This document shows, in pieces, positions 24,251 through 35,455 of a stretch of DNA of 64,000 bases. Location: positions 930,001 to 994,000 of the forward strand of contig OZ287694.1 of the NCBI GenBank assembly GCA_965649825.1, read 5' to 3'. A program made the translations under genes and the position numbers. The stretch is from Penicillus capitatus. Its lineage: Eukaryota > Chlorophyta. The notes under the pieces were generated by a model. The model saw nothing but the letters and a program-made list of their open reading frames with translations, was not told where the DNA came from and searched no databases. Each line of letters begins with the position of its first letter. Position 1 is the first letter of the stretch.

Positions 24251-25010
24251 GTCTCAATGATCCCAGTAGTTCCAGTAAAAACGGTGAAATTTGGATCTTA
24301 CGAGAAACTGAGACCACCGAATGCTCCAAAATCATGAAACAAAACCTTGTCTAGCTATAGTATTCTATCCAGTATCATTCATTTTTTCTTTGGTGTTGAA
24401 GATCAGGTAGACGAGAATGGTGAATTGTTGCGATGTCGTTTCACTCTAGTGGTTTTGCAAGCGGATCGAGTGAGAATCCATTCAAGAACGAATGATCGAC
24501 AGTTTCCTTTAGATATCTGTAGTAAGACACGCACGTTTGTTAAGAGTTGGGTGGATCAAGACACATTTCGATATACTTGACGACTGCGCCGTTCGTACAT
24601 AACGAGTTGATTCGTACGATGACATTTCACTAAGGACATATGCGTCTCAGTGCAGACAGGACGATACCACACCAGCCTCTCCCCATTCACGCAAACAACC
24701 CGATGCAAGGTGTTCCTAGGAAACGCATTAGATCACTGTCGGGATAAAAGAACGACGTCAGATATCGTATGGAAAAGAAAGGTGCGTCGTTGATGGAAGA
24801 TAGACAACGACGTCAATGGCGCATAGTATATTCTCGATTGGATCCGTGCCAGCAGTTCGCCCTTCCTTCACATTCAAAGGTTCTCGGCTCGAATCATTTT
24901 TTCGTTTGGCAGACAAGACGTGAATTCCACACCATGAGTTGAGATGCAGCAATTTCGGCATCTGTTTCAGGTACATTGCACGTATTCGAACCGCCACGTA
25001 GCTGAGGACT
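24251..25010. other. Spacer between SecC and the symporter gene
   Basis: About 760 bp of terminator and promoter territory. No ORF or RNA gene here can be supported. Confidence 0.4.
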
Positions 25011-27533
25011 ATGGCGAGCTTAAGCGTCGCCGACGTTCATATCGTTATCGTCTCTTTATTTCTTGTTTTCGGCGCAGCATTCTATGCCGCACTCAAATCG
25101 AGAAAGCAGAAGCACGCAGCAGATGAATACTTCCTCGCCGGGCGTGCGATGCCATGGACGATCGTTGCAGCGTCTCTCTTTGCTTCAAACATAGGCCTTC
25201 TCCCTCCTTCTGTGTGCTTCCCTTCTTAAAATCCATCGCATTCCAGGAGCTGAGCATTTTGTGGGACAAGCCGGTGCTGCTGCTGCAGATGGAATGGCTA
25301 TCAGTCTCTATGGTTTCTCAACAACACTCGATCCATTAGATCCAACACATTTGGCTTCCCAGAATGGACTGCTGCCTATCTTCTGTTGCTCCTTGGCTGG
25401 ATCTTTGCTCCTGTCTTTCTGGGCGCCAAGCTTCAGACGATTCCTGAGTACCTGGAACGCAGATTCAACCAACACTGCAGGTTGACACGCGACACGCACT
25501 AAGCCTTGCTCGAAACTGAAGTCTGTGCTAGAGTCCTATTTGTATTGCTGACGATGGCAGCATATGTCGTGACGAAAATTGGCGCAACCCTGTACGCAGG
25601 AGGTGTCCTGTTGGATGTCATTGCGGGAATGTCGCTCTGGGAATCGACGCCTCTCATCATCATCGTCACAGCATCGTATACGATTGCCGGCGGCTTGACA
25701 GTACTTCAGATGTCATCATCCTCTGCCTTGCCATCACCCCTTGTGCCACAGGCAGTCATGTTTACGGACACCATTCAGACATGCATCTTCCTGTTTGGTG
25801 GCTTGCTGGGAACGGCGATCTCGCTCAATATGGTCGGAGGCCTGCACGGCATGTTCGATACGCTGAGCAGGGACGACATTGGACTTGAGCGGCTCCGTCA
25901 CGCTCTGCGTCCTGCCGATGACAGAGATGTACCTGGGTAAGGCTCTTCTTCGTCGATCCTGTTCAGTGGAGGAACGCTAACAGGCTTGGAATGCTTATTG
26001 GAATACCTGTCGTGAGTATATGGTATTGGTGCATTGATCAGGAAATGGTGCAACGAGTGCTCAGTTCTAAATCTCTGCCACAAGCAACGATGGGAACCAC
26101 TGTTGCCGCTCTTCTAAAAATGATCCCGCCTTTCATTACAGGCAGACCCTCCGCCAAGCGATTCTTACCATGACTCTGCTTTTCAGTTGTCCCTGGCTTG
26201 GTCGCTCGAACACTGTTTGAGCTCTGCATGGCAGACGACACTGGAGAAACGCATGCAGAATGGTGCACCACGGACTTGAGCGATTCCAAAGAGGCCGATC
26301 GTGCATATCCCCTTCTAGTGTTACGGGAATTTCCCAATGGCGTTCGAGGTCTGTCATGGTATGCCGATGAACTCTGTTCTCTACTATTCGTATCACAGGT
26401 ATTATGGTGGCTTCCTTTCTAGCGGCAATGATGTCATCATTGTCTTCTGTCTACAATTCAGCATCCACAATCTTTACGTATGACATTTATCAAAGGTTCT
26501 TTGACAAAGAAGGTAACGAAAGGCGACAGTATTGGCACAGCAGTCATCAACAAAGTCTGTTGAGGTTTTGCGTCTGAACAACATTTGGTGCAAGTGGGTC
26601 GAATCGTCACCGTTGTGCTTACAGGATTTACCTTTCTCTGGCTTCCTGTTGTCGATCAGTCCAGTCGAGGACTCTATGTGGTAGGAAGCTCAGTGTCGAC
26701 GCATTCTTCGATGCGATTTCTTGTGGAGGTGGGACAAGAGGCAATGACGCATATCGTTCCAGCCATCTCTGCTCTGTTCGTTTGCGGAATCTTCGTTCCT
26801 TTTGCAAATGGAACAGGCGCATTGACAGGACTGATATCGGGCGTTGCACTTGGGATCACGCGCGCCATTCCTTACTTTGTTTTCCAAGATTACTGTGACG
26901 ATCGTGTCGATGAAGATACACAAAGCCAAGTATGAGTGCACCCATACCATGAATCGATCGCCAGCTAATGTGGCACTTCTGCTTAGAGTTTCAATAGTTT
27001 TAATTGGATGGCCTGTCTGAACTTCAATTATTTTGCCATGGTGTTGTTCTTGTTCACATCTGGCGTGATCTGCAGTGTGAGTTGGTGGTCAGATCGACCG
27101 AGCGAAAGTCAACTACAAGGTCCAAAGAGCTTGTTCACTCTGTATGAGAGGTTATCAAATAACGACGCCGGAATGCAGGTCTGATCTCGGTATTGGTTGC
27201 GAGACGAAGAAGCATCAATGGTGAGATTCAGATGACGAATCTCCAATACAGCGAGATGCAAGAAACGGATCGTGGAGTGTCAAATGGGTCAGTCCATCAC
27301 TCTCTTCTTTCTTTAACTGATAGCTAACGTATGGCGATTTTTAAAGGGAAATGGAAGACGCTGAGGCACAGGGAGATAAGGGCGCAGCATCCTCATCTGA
27401 TGGAGTGGAGTATGAATTTGCCTTCCGGAAAAGGCTATCGTCTTTCTTCAATGTCGATAACGGCTATGCGACTCATATCCTTGGAGCATGTGTTCTAATC
27501 AGCGTCACAATGCTGATTGCAGTTTTCCATTAA
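25011..27533 (+). CDS. Sodium:solute symporter (SLC5/SSS family)
   Basis: About ten exons. The start is the Met before ASLSVADVHIVIVSLF, and the stop follows SVTMLIAVFH. Family landmarks appear in order: AADEYFLAGRAMPW, SNIGAEHFVG across the first junction, ALGW-type GWIFAPVFLGAKLQTIPEYL, TKIGATLYAGG, MFTDTIQTCIFLFGG, IWYWCIDQEMVQRVL, and MSSLSSVYNSASTIFTYDIY, the SGLT-like sodium-site helix. These match animal-type SGLT/SMIT members, which co-transport sugars, inositol or small organics with sodium; the substrate cannot be read from sequence. The second half is split by several short introns, and the C-terminus adds a long cytosolic loop before the last helix, as in SGLTs. Two introns (25195-25246 and 26142-26186) start with GC rather than GT, and no GT alternative keeps the conserved residues. 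Some exon edges after 26.9 kb are approximate. Confidence 0.8.
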
Positions 27534-27967
27534 CGGATGAGAAAAGAACGCTGTTTTGCTGCCAAGTGGCGGAGGAATGTAAGAAGCGGAAATGCAAATT
27601 GATGCTCGTCTGCAGACTGCATCTCTGTTAAGGCAACTCTTGATTGCTGGCAAACACCTTGCAAATCAAGGGGCACATTACTCTATTGTGTGTTGTCTTC
27701 TATAGACTGTCGTCTCCTATGGTTCTTTCTGACAGCCATTTCACTTAATTGACTGTGGCTCGATCTTCTCTCAGATTCGCTCGCACGATCGAACGATACC
27801 GAAGGCAATCATGATGACAACTGCCATGAACAAAAACTTAATCATCGAAATGCGAATGCACTTCTTTGAAGGATTGTTGTTCATACGTACGTCTCTATGC
27901 ATAGATGAATGTCAGCGGCTTATCGACAGAAGGGGAACCACTGCCGCATTAGCAATGAAAGGGATTC
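27534..27967. other. Spacer between the symporter and the EgtD-like gene 1
   Basis: Convergent 3' region. Its right part (from about 27780) is the flank of the duplicated unit and matches 29040-29240. No gene seen. Confidence 0.4.
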
Positions 27968-28953
27968 CTACTGATCTTCCTTCTCAATCCAGACGTAGCA
28001 GACAAAAGAATTCTTGTCGTAGAAGCTGCGCTTCACTGTCCCACCTGCTTTGCGAACCAGTTCTTTAACAGCATCGAAGCTTCTCTTTTTCGTCGAATAC
28101 ACAACCATTCTCTCTCCCTCTTCGAAAACATATTCCTTGTCACCCAATTTGACCACTTGACGCGATTTTGCAACGACATTGTGTTCGACTTGCGTTTCCT
28201 CGGGATTATATCCAGGTTTGTACTCGTAAGCACTCTTGTCGAAATTCGCTCCGTATTCTTTGTTCATCACATCGCAGATGCTTAGCATAAATTCTGTGAA
28301 CTTGGGAGTGCTATAGGCCACGACATTTGTTTCGGGATTCTGGTTCGTGTCGAAAGACGCAAGCAATACCCCACCTTCTCCCAGAGCATCGATTGTGTAT
28401 CTCAGGAGATCAATCGCCGCTAGAAGACACAAAACACAGATAACGAGAATCACACAAAAGTACACTCTTTACCGTCATCCTGGAAACAGCCGACCATGCT
28501 GCAGGCTAGAAGTCCAAATCGCGTGTTTCCTGGCGGAAGCTGCATCGGCTTGAATACGTCGGCGACAAAACGATGGAATTTGAGGTCAGGGAACCTTGTT
28601 TTGAAGTTATCCTCCGCCACTTTCAAGACCTCTTTATCAACGTCAACGGCGACGAAAGATTCCAGATCTTCAAACGCCTCGAGAAGGGGAATGGATTTGT
28701 CGCACAGACCGGCACAGAATTCCACAAACGTGCGGTTCTTTCCTGCAAGCTCAGCGATGTGCGCTGCATTGTCGGCGAGAATCGAGAGATCGTTGTAGTG
28801 CACGTAGAAAGCTTGTTCTTTGCTCCCGGCGTCAAAGAGCGCTCCCGAGTCGTCGTTGTATAGAAACGTGTGGTTCAATTTCTTCGGCGTGCTGGAGAGA
28901 CCTTCCTGAGCAATGGATAAGGAATTCATTCCGCCGCCGGATATAGTACTCAA
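27968..28953 (-). CDS. EgtD-like SAM methyltransferase, copy 1
   Basis: Two exons (28953-28473, 28419-27968) give 310 aa. The fold is that of the histidine-specific methyltransferase family (EgtD, Methyltransf_33). The SAM-binding motif appears as FVEFCAGLCDKS, then VDVDKEVL, an ADVF segment and GEGGVLLASFDTNQ. The family's second half is recognisable as FMLSICDVMNKEYGANFDKSAY, RQVVKLGDKEYVFEEGERMVV and AGGTVKRSFYD. EgtD trimethylates histidine toward ergothioneine. Here the family's usual GSTIGNF-like region is CSMVGCFQ, so the substrate may differ. I see no EgtB-type sulfoxide synthase in the window. Copy 2 lies immediately upstream on the same strand; the intron is in the same place in both. 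Confidence 0.75.
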
Positions 28954-29247
28954 TGGCGATGCAAATAGCTGCTGCTTATGGTCGTGAATGCGGCTTCAGC
29001 GCAGTACGACCATTAAATGTCTCGTAAGATGATCATCCAGACTGGTCCGCACGATCGAACGCTGAACGTCATCATGCTGACATTTACCATGAACAAACAC
29101 TTAACTTCATCTTCAAAGTACGAATGCATTTCTTTGCAGATTCACTGTTCAGCTTTTTCTCAAAAAATTCTGACTGTTCATCTGCTCGAAAAGCAGTGGC
29201 TCATCGACAAAAAAGGAGCTACTGCCATATTAGAAAGGAATGGATTC

Positions 29248-30239
29248 CTACTGCTCTTCCTTCTCAATCCAGACGTAACAGATGAAAGAATTCTTGTCGT
29301 AGAAGCTGCGCTTCACTGTCCCACCTGCTTTGCGAACCAGTTCTTTAACAGCATCAAAGCTTCTCTTTTTCGTCGAATACACAATCATTCTCTCTCCCTC
29401 TTCGAAAACGTATTCCTTGTCACCCAATTTGACCACTTGACGCGATTTTGCAATCATGTTGTGATCGACTTGAGACTCCTCGGGATTCCACGCAGGACTA
29501 TACTCGTAAGCGCTTTTGTCAAAGTTCGCGCTGTATTCTTTGTTCATCACATCGCAGATACTCAAGACAAATTCTTTGAATTTGGGAGTGAGATAGGGCA
29601 TAAGCACTGTTTCGGGATTTTGGTTCGTGTCGAAAGATGAAAGCAATACCCCGCCTTCGCCCAAAGCATCGATTGTGCATCTCAATAGTGTAATCGCCGC
29701 TAGAAGACACGAAACACAGATAACGAGAATCACACAAAACTGTATTCTTTACCGTCGTCCTGGAAACAACCGACCATGCTGCAGGCTAGAAGTCCGAATC
29801 GCGTGTTTCCTGGCGGAAGCTGCATCGGCTTGAATACGTCGGCGACGAAATGATGGAATTTGAGTTCAGGGAACTTCTTCTTGTAGTTCGCCTCCGCCAC
29901 CTTCAAGACCTCTTTGTCGACGTCGTTTGCGACGAAAGACTCCAGATCTTCAAACGCCTCGAGAAGGGGAATGGATTTGTCGCACAGGCCGGCGCAGAAT
30001 TCCACAAACGTGCGGTTCTTTCCTGCGAGTTCAGCGATGTGTGCTGCATTGTCGGCGAGAATCGATAGATCGTTGTAGTGCACGTAGTAAGGTTGTTCTT
30101 TGCTCGCCGCGTCGAAGAGCGCTCCTGAGTCGTCGTTGTATAGAAACGTATGGTTCAATTTCTTCGGCGTGCTGGAAAAACCTTTATGAGCAGTAGTTAA
30201 GGAATTCATCTCGCCGACGGACACAACACGCTGCGACAA
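29248..30239 (-). CDS. EgtD-like SAM methyltransferase, copy 2
   Basis: Two exons (30239-29753, 29699-29248) give 312 aa, nearly identical to copy 1 over the whole length. Differences include ANDVDKEVLKVAEANYKKKFPEL against AVDVDKEVL in the SAM region, and MLSICDVMNKEYGAN changed to VLSICDVMNKEYSAN. All family landmarks are kept, so both copies look functional. The intron sequence itself is almost unchanged between copies, which argues for a recent duplication or gene conversion. Same functional caveats as copy 1: histidine or another amino-acid or small-molecule N-methylation is likely from the family, and the product is unknown. Confidence 0.75.
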
Positions 30240-30569
30240 TGCAAATAATCGATAGCTTGTGATCGTGAATGCGGCCTTTAGCGAAGGTTACGACCATTAA
30301 ATGCCTCGGAAGATGATCATCCTGATGCGCGCAGCACAGCAGAATCATCCACTGCATTCGTACGTCGAGAGTCCTTTCAGTAAGGCGGTGATCGCGAGTC
30401 GACCTATGAGAGCAATGTGCATCGAGATACAAGCCTCTGTCTGCATCTGCAGAAGGTAAGACAACAAACACACATCCAAGTGAACGCCTCAGGGATCACT
30501 TAATCTTGTAGATCCATGTCTGCTCGTGTCCATTTCGAAAAGAAGTCAGTTGACGAGGCGCTTTCGATC
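30240..30569. other. Spacer between the EgtD-like copy 2 and the MBL gene
   Basis: A 330-bp stretch. Its left part is the 5' flank of the duplicated unit. No gene supported. Confidence 0.4.
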
Positions 30570-31969
30570 TAGAGAATCTGTCGCATATGGCTCACGAAGT
30601 CTTCGATAACGCTGTTCTTTTCGTCCACGGTGGAAAACTCGTATCTCCTCTGGTGTCCCGGAATCAATCTGAGAAAATCATACTCGCGTAATTTGAGCAG
30701 GCTCTCCAACTGCAGCTTCGGATCATCCTTGTTATACTCAAGCAGCATCGAAAAACTCTTCGATTTCTCAGAGTACAGAAAATGATCACCTATGTCCCAC
30801 GCAAAAAAGACGGTGTGTATAGCAGAGATGGCACGTTCTCTGTCAAACCTGTGAACATCGATTTCGATGGTTTGTGAAACAAGCAGAGGGATCCTGGTGT
30901 GTGACCAGGTGTGAAAATAATCTCTAGCTCTTCCACATCCACATTGTCACCCATCGTCCACGGTCCCTCTCCTTCCAACTGAACCTCGCAGTCCTTTGTG
31001 TCTTCGTTGACATCCGATTTGTGAATGATTCGCGGAACATCATAGTGCCGTGCCCATTTTGCATGGTCTCCCACATCATCCCTGGCCAACAGAAACGTCA
31101 TTTCTGTTTTCGGGACGCCGCTTTCGATGGTGACATGTGTGTGAGAAAAATGACATCCACGCCGCCGAGGGCATCAAATCTCTGAACGAGGGTCGGATGG
31201 AAGCGCGGCGAGTCCACAAGCACATTTCCATGCACGCTCTTAATGAAGTAGGAACTGGCAGCGTAGGCTGCTTCGTCTGTAAAGCCGCAGAAATAAATCG
31301 TATCTGTCCCGGGCACTGGAATCGGAAATGTCTGCTGAGCACGGGTCAATTCTCCCAATTCTCGTCTCTTCACATGGATGGAGTAACTGACGCCACAGAA
31401 CAGACAACGGTCACTTCCACAGAGCACAGTAGGTGCGAGTGAGATACGTTGGACACGAAAGCAATGCTTGCATGCTGGCCAATCTCTCTTCGGCGTTTCT
31501 GGGTTGTCGGTAGACAGCTGATTGATTTTCCATCCGTGTAAAGACGTTCGGCGACATGAAGCGGCAGGTATCGCAGTCTACAGAACAACGTATGAGACGG
31601 CCGGAGTGTTGTTGTCGGAGAACAACACCGATACAGGTATGATCGACATAGAACTCGCCAGGGACGTTTTCTGGTCTCGGTGCCCTACAATCCTTCGTCG
31701 GCGGCGCCTGTTTCGCTACACGACTGCGTAGAACGCGACGCGTCGACGCGTATCCCGTCGACTTCAACGGTAAAGCTTTCGGCACCTTGATCATCCCGCG
31801 TGTTACTGTTAATGGAATAGGGTACTGTTGAAGATAGAGAGCAGAAGGGATTCTGAAACATCGGGTTCAACCGTCGGGCAGACGAAACTTTGTAGAGACC
31901 GCCAGTCAGACTAGCCATGATTGCAATTTGAATCAGCGCACGCATTCGACACAACAGGCTTCCTATCAA
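30570..31969 (-). CDS. Metallo-beta-lactamase-fold protein with N-terminal Cys cluster
   Basis: A multi-exon gene. After an N-terminal targeting-like region (MASLTGGLYKVSSARRLNP), exon joins give CRAPRPENVPGEFYVDHTCI + DCDTCRFMSP, a Cys-rich motif like a 4Fe-4S ferredoxin-type segment. Then come QSAVYRQP and QALLSCPTYSIH, then the MBL core: FLTHMDDVGDHAKWA (the H-x-D-D-x-x-x-H metal site, seen only after intron removal) and FTPGHTPGSLCLF. The end reads LIPGHQRRYEF ... SHMRQIL. This layout matches a conserved plastid and cyanobacterial hydrolase-like family of unknown substrate. Plastid location is inferred. The first intron, around 31815-31845, is uncertain. Confidence 0.7.
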
Positions 31970-32205
31970 AAGAAGCCCTTTGCTTCCTCTACGCTATCCA
32001 AACGGAGACTGCCAAGAGCCAGAGCCCAAACTTGAGCTCGGTCTGTTCTCTAGTGGATTCATTGCCTCGCTCGTGGCTATAAGTTGTCGATTCCGCGTTT
32101 CTCCTTCGCGACTGCGCATCGCGTAGATGTGTTGCATAACAGAACGATGCTGTCACGTCAGCGACGTTGTACGACAGCTTTTCGTTCAGACGGAGGAGTC
32201 TCCAG

Positions 32206-32778
32206 ATGGCAAACGTTGTCGTGTATCATCCCATCACGGGCGTTCCCGAAGAATACAACGAGTTTCTCCCGCATGACAGTACAGAGTACAGGCAATGGAA
32301 GGCGTCGCTGGGCGAGGGAGACACATCCAGTGGCAAAAACATCGATGGCAAGGTCGAAAACGAGAAGAAGCTGCCAGGAGGCAAGATACAGAAGAAAGTG
32401 GCGAGAGAAGTTGTTCTGGAAACGACAACGCGTAACAAGAAAAAAAGCATCACGACTGTTCATGGACTCGATGCCTTTGGTGTGAAACTCTCGGCAGCGG
32501 CTAAGGCATGTGGCAAGAAATTCGCTTCGGGGGCATCGGTCAACAAAACGGCCTCTGGACGCGAACGCATTGACATCCAGGTAAGTACCGCCCTCGCCTT
32601 TGGTCACCTTTTGTTGAGAGTGCGTGGTACGTAGGGAGACGTCTCCTACGAGTTGCCAGATTTCTTGCTGAGTCTATACGGCGATAGCGGACTGCGAAAA
32701 CGCCATCTCTTTCAGATCGTCAACAAGAAGAAGGAAGCGGTTTACGATTCGGATTCGGACTCGGAGGACGCAACATAA
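32206..32778 (+). CDS. DENR: Density-regulated protein homologue (SUI1 domain)
   Basis: Two exons (32206-32580, 32635-32778) give 172 aa. The C-terminal two thirds is the SUI1/eIF1-like domain in DENR/Tma22 form: KKSITTVHGLDAFGVKLS, KACGKKFASGASV and IDIQGDVSYELPDFL. DENR pairs with MCT-1 to recycle 40S subunits after termination and to promote re-initiation. The N-terminus has the family's short conserved block, here VVYHPITGVPEEYNEFLP. In animals this block carries zinc-binding Cys (form YCGVCxxPxEYCE); here those positions are not Cys. The tail ends in an acidic Asp/Ser stretch. It is divergent from the MBL gene with a 236-bp gap. Confidence 0.85.
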
Positions 32779-32821
32779 AAGGCCAATGTGTGATCTTGGA
32801 TGCGTTTCCGCATAGAGAAGT

Positions 32822-34770
32822 CTATCTGTTGTAACGACCTTGGCGAAGTCGATTGCGGAGTTTGGATCGTTCGGTCGAGTTGGCCGAGGGCAGACCTTCG
32901 ATCAGGCGCTGCAGCTCCTTTGGATCCACACCTTTGCCGATGGCAGATTGAATGACCTCCTCAACAGACAACGATTCTTCTTGCGCTTCGTCATCGAATA
33001 GCACATCTTCTGTCTCGTGCATAAAGTCCAGAGAGTCTGTCTCAGTCTCATCCACAAACTCCAGAGATTCTGTGTCATCCGTAAAGTTGATAGCTTCTTG
33101 TTCGGCAAGGCTTCGGACATCGACGGTTATTGTCTTTTCCTGTGCCGATGGAATGTCTCCCTTCTCTTTTATGTCATATCCAAAATTGTCTTTCATGAAA
33201 GTACTGGCGTCTGAAACAAGTCCACTGAATACGGTGCTGCGCTTAACACCTTCTTCAACGATGTCAGGTTCTGTCGAGATAGGATAGACGTTTCCTGTCG
33301 ATGGAGTGGTGGTGCGATCTTTCTTCTTTGGTGGCTTGTATGGTGGAGGAATTGTGACCGACGGTTTCTTGGGTCTCTGAGGTCTCTCCACTCCCAATTC
33401 ATCGCAGATCAAATCGTCCACGGCAGAGAGATCCGATACCGACAAAAGTGGTTTGTTGTTCGTTTGTGCATCTTTGCTGCTCGCATTGCCTGATCGACGA
33501 TTCTTTCTACCAGTGGCTGTGTTCGGGGTGCCTGGATTCGACTTCGTTCTGCTTTTCTTTTTTGTATCTTCCTCTTTCGAGGGAGCTGATTTTTTTGAAC
33601 TTCGACGTTGCTGAGGTGGATTGCTGCGTTCTCTGCTTTTCGTTGCTGGCTTGGAAATGTCGTCGACGTCAAAGATTTCTTCCTTCAGGCCATCCATCTT
33701 GACGTTCAAAACACCTGTCTTCTCATCTTCTTCCAAAACAGCCTCTCCAGACTGCAGCCCATCTTGGACAGTCTTCACACGTTTGGTGATCTTGTCGGCG
33801 TAGTAGCCTGGCAGGTCTGTAATGTCGTCCACCATTTTGTCCTTGATCTCCCACACATTCTTCTCCGGGTTCTTTCGATCGCGCTGCAACTTGATGGCAT
33901 CCGCCAGGAGATTGCCCAGTTTCATGTTTCGCGTCTCGACGGAGGCAATCGTGCAGCAGACAGGCGGCAATCCGCTCTCTTCAATAACTTCCACCACTAC
34001 TGCCTGCGATTCAATAGGCAGTCCTCCAAACACAATCGTCCGACGAGAACCCCACGTCGCATCCCTACACCACCGCCACATCTCAGTCGTCAATGACGAC
34101 TGTTATCTCGATAAAGTCGAGGGATACACCTTTTCCAGGTAGAAGGCCGAGGTCCTGACCAGTCGGGTTCAGGCAGTTCCAGTGCTTGTTCGACAGACAT
34201 GTTCAGCACTTCTGTTCCGAAGACGGGGATGACCTTGACGTGTTTTCCCAACAGTTTGTCCACCGTCAGGCGCATCATTGGCAGTTCTTCCAGGTGAAAC
34301 CCAGCAAGGAGAAGCACAGGTGGGCCAAAGTACTGTGCATCTCTCAGATCGGATTTGATATAGTCTGGGATGTCTTTGCGATTATCCAAGTATTCGTCAA
34401 AAGTAACATTGAATCCCTGCGGATCCGTCTGCTCCGGAGCCCAAGGGGGATGCTTTTCAAGCATCTCTTTGTCTTCGCCAATTTCCTAGACACCAACATC
34501 CATAACACCTTTCCGACACAATAAAGAAGTGACCTTATAAAAGGCGTCATCCAACACAAGATCATCGAAATCGACAACGGCGTCATCCAGCACGGAATCA
34601 GTTTCGTCATCGTCATCTTTTGAGTAATTTGCTTTGAATCGTTGCGTCCTCAATGGCAGGACCTTTTGAGATCGCCATCTCGAGCATTCTTGCCGCCGAG
34701 GGCGACACCATCTGCTGCCATGAACCTGTACTCGGTTCGGCTGAATCGACAGGCAACGCATTGCTTTCAT
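32822..34770 (-). CDS. Plastid-type protein with DUF3783-like modules
   Basis: Exons 34770-34534, 34485-34130 and 34064-32822 give 611 aa. The N-terminal 55 residues are Arg/Ser/Gln-rich and lack acidic residues, like a transit peptide. Two related modules follow: PPVLLLAGFHLEELPMMRL with VKVIPVFGTE, and RTIVFGGLPIESQAVVVEVI with GLPPVCCTIASVETRNMKLG. The second strongly resembles the small bacterial domain DUF3783. The rest (about 300 residues) is charged and low-complexity, with Lys/Arg and Glu/Asp patches and a DELGVERP motif. Function is unknown; plastid targeting is inferred. The start codon overlaps the stop of the upstream LYR-motif gene by ATGA; the next Met is nine nucleotides downstream. 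Confidence 0.65.
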
Positions 34771-35455
34771 CGGACTCGACGTCGTTCGTCAGCGGATGCG
34801 TTAAGCTCCGCGCTTTTATCAATAAACTGCATATGACAGATTGCCCGAAGAGAAAACAAACACACCGTGCCCTCACTTTCTCGATCGTCTGTTTCACAGC
34901 TTCTCTGCCGTTCACCAGAAGTTTCGTCACCTGTGTGCATCGGCATTCTGCCAAATGAGATTTCAGAGCTGTCGACACACACCACTTCTGGATCGGACTC
35001 AAACCGCGCCTGTTCGAATTCCTTCCGTGCACTCTCACGCAACCGATCCCTCCTGCACAGGAAGTCTACGTGTCAACAGTCGCGTGGTAGGGATGACCTT
35101 ACCAGAGAACTCCAGCAGAATCCGGGAAATCAAACAAACGCGAACACCGCCACACTTCTCGATACCTACTCATACGACGCCGATTTGAAGAGAAGATCCC
35201 TGGGATTGTCCATCGTCTACAGAGAGAGCGCTTCGCGCCGTGTGGTCAGAAGTGCCGTCGAAGGCCTCGAAGGTTGATGTCCCTATAGTGATGGATGGAT
35301 GCTCGTGGAGGAATGGAAGGATAGGCGGATATGCGCACCTTGAGTGTCTCTTCTAGAATCGTCTCGGCGTCGTCGATTTCCTTGATCGAGAAGCGTAAAC
35401 GCTGAATCGTCGAGAAAGACGCGTCGAAAGAAGAAACGAAGGCTCTTCGCAACAT
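34767..35455 (-). CDS. LYR-motif (LYRM) mitochondrial-type protein
   Basis: Six short exons (35455-35339, 35282-35221, 35165-35103, 35052-34983, 34930-34877, 34826-34767) sum to 426 nt, 141 aa. The splice between exons 2 and 3 creates SLYREVWRCSRLF, the diagnostic Leu-Tyr-Arg followed by a basic/aromatic pattern. RDRLRESARKEFEQAR and KLLVNGREAVKQTIE follow, as in Complex1_LYR proteins such as LYRM2. These small helical proteins bind acyl-ACP and act in Fe-S insertion or respiratory-complex assembly. The first 60 residues (MLRRAFVSSFDASFSTIQRL) resemble a mitochondrial presequence. Which LYRM clade it belongs to is not clear. Its stop overlaps the next gene's start. Confidence 0.78.

Larger units (their letters stand above)
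27780..30330. repeat. Tandem segmental duplication of the EgtD-like unit
   Basis: A unit of about 1.26 kb (27780-29030 and 29040-30330) is repeated head to tail. Similarity covers the coding exons, the intron, the 3' flank (CGCACGATCGAACG near 27782 and 29048) and the 5' flank (GTACGACCATTAAATG near 29005, TTACGACCATTAAATG near 30290). The whole transcription unit, including its promoter, was copied. Confidence 0.85.

Noticed and set aside
23689-24335. Long minus-strand and second plus-frame ORFs over the SecC repeat array
   Set aside because: A 21-bp repeat without stops is open in several frames automatically. Only the frame joined to the signal-peptide exons has the family domain.
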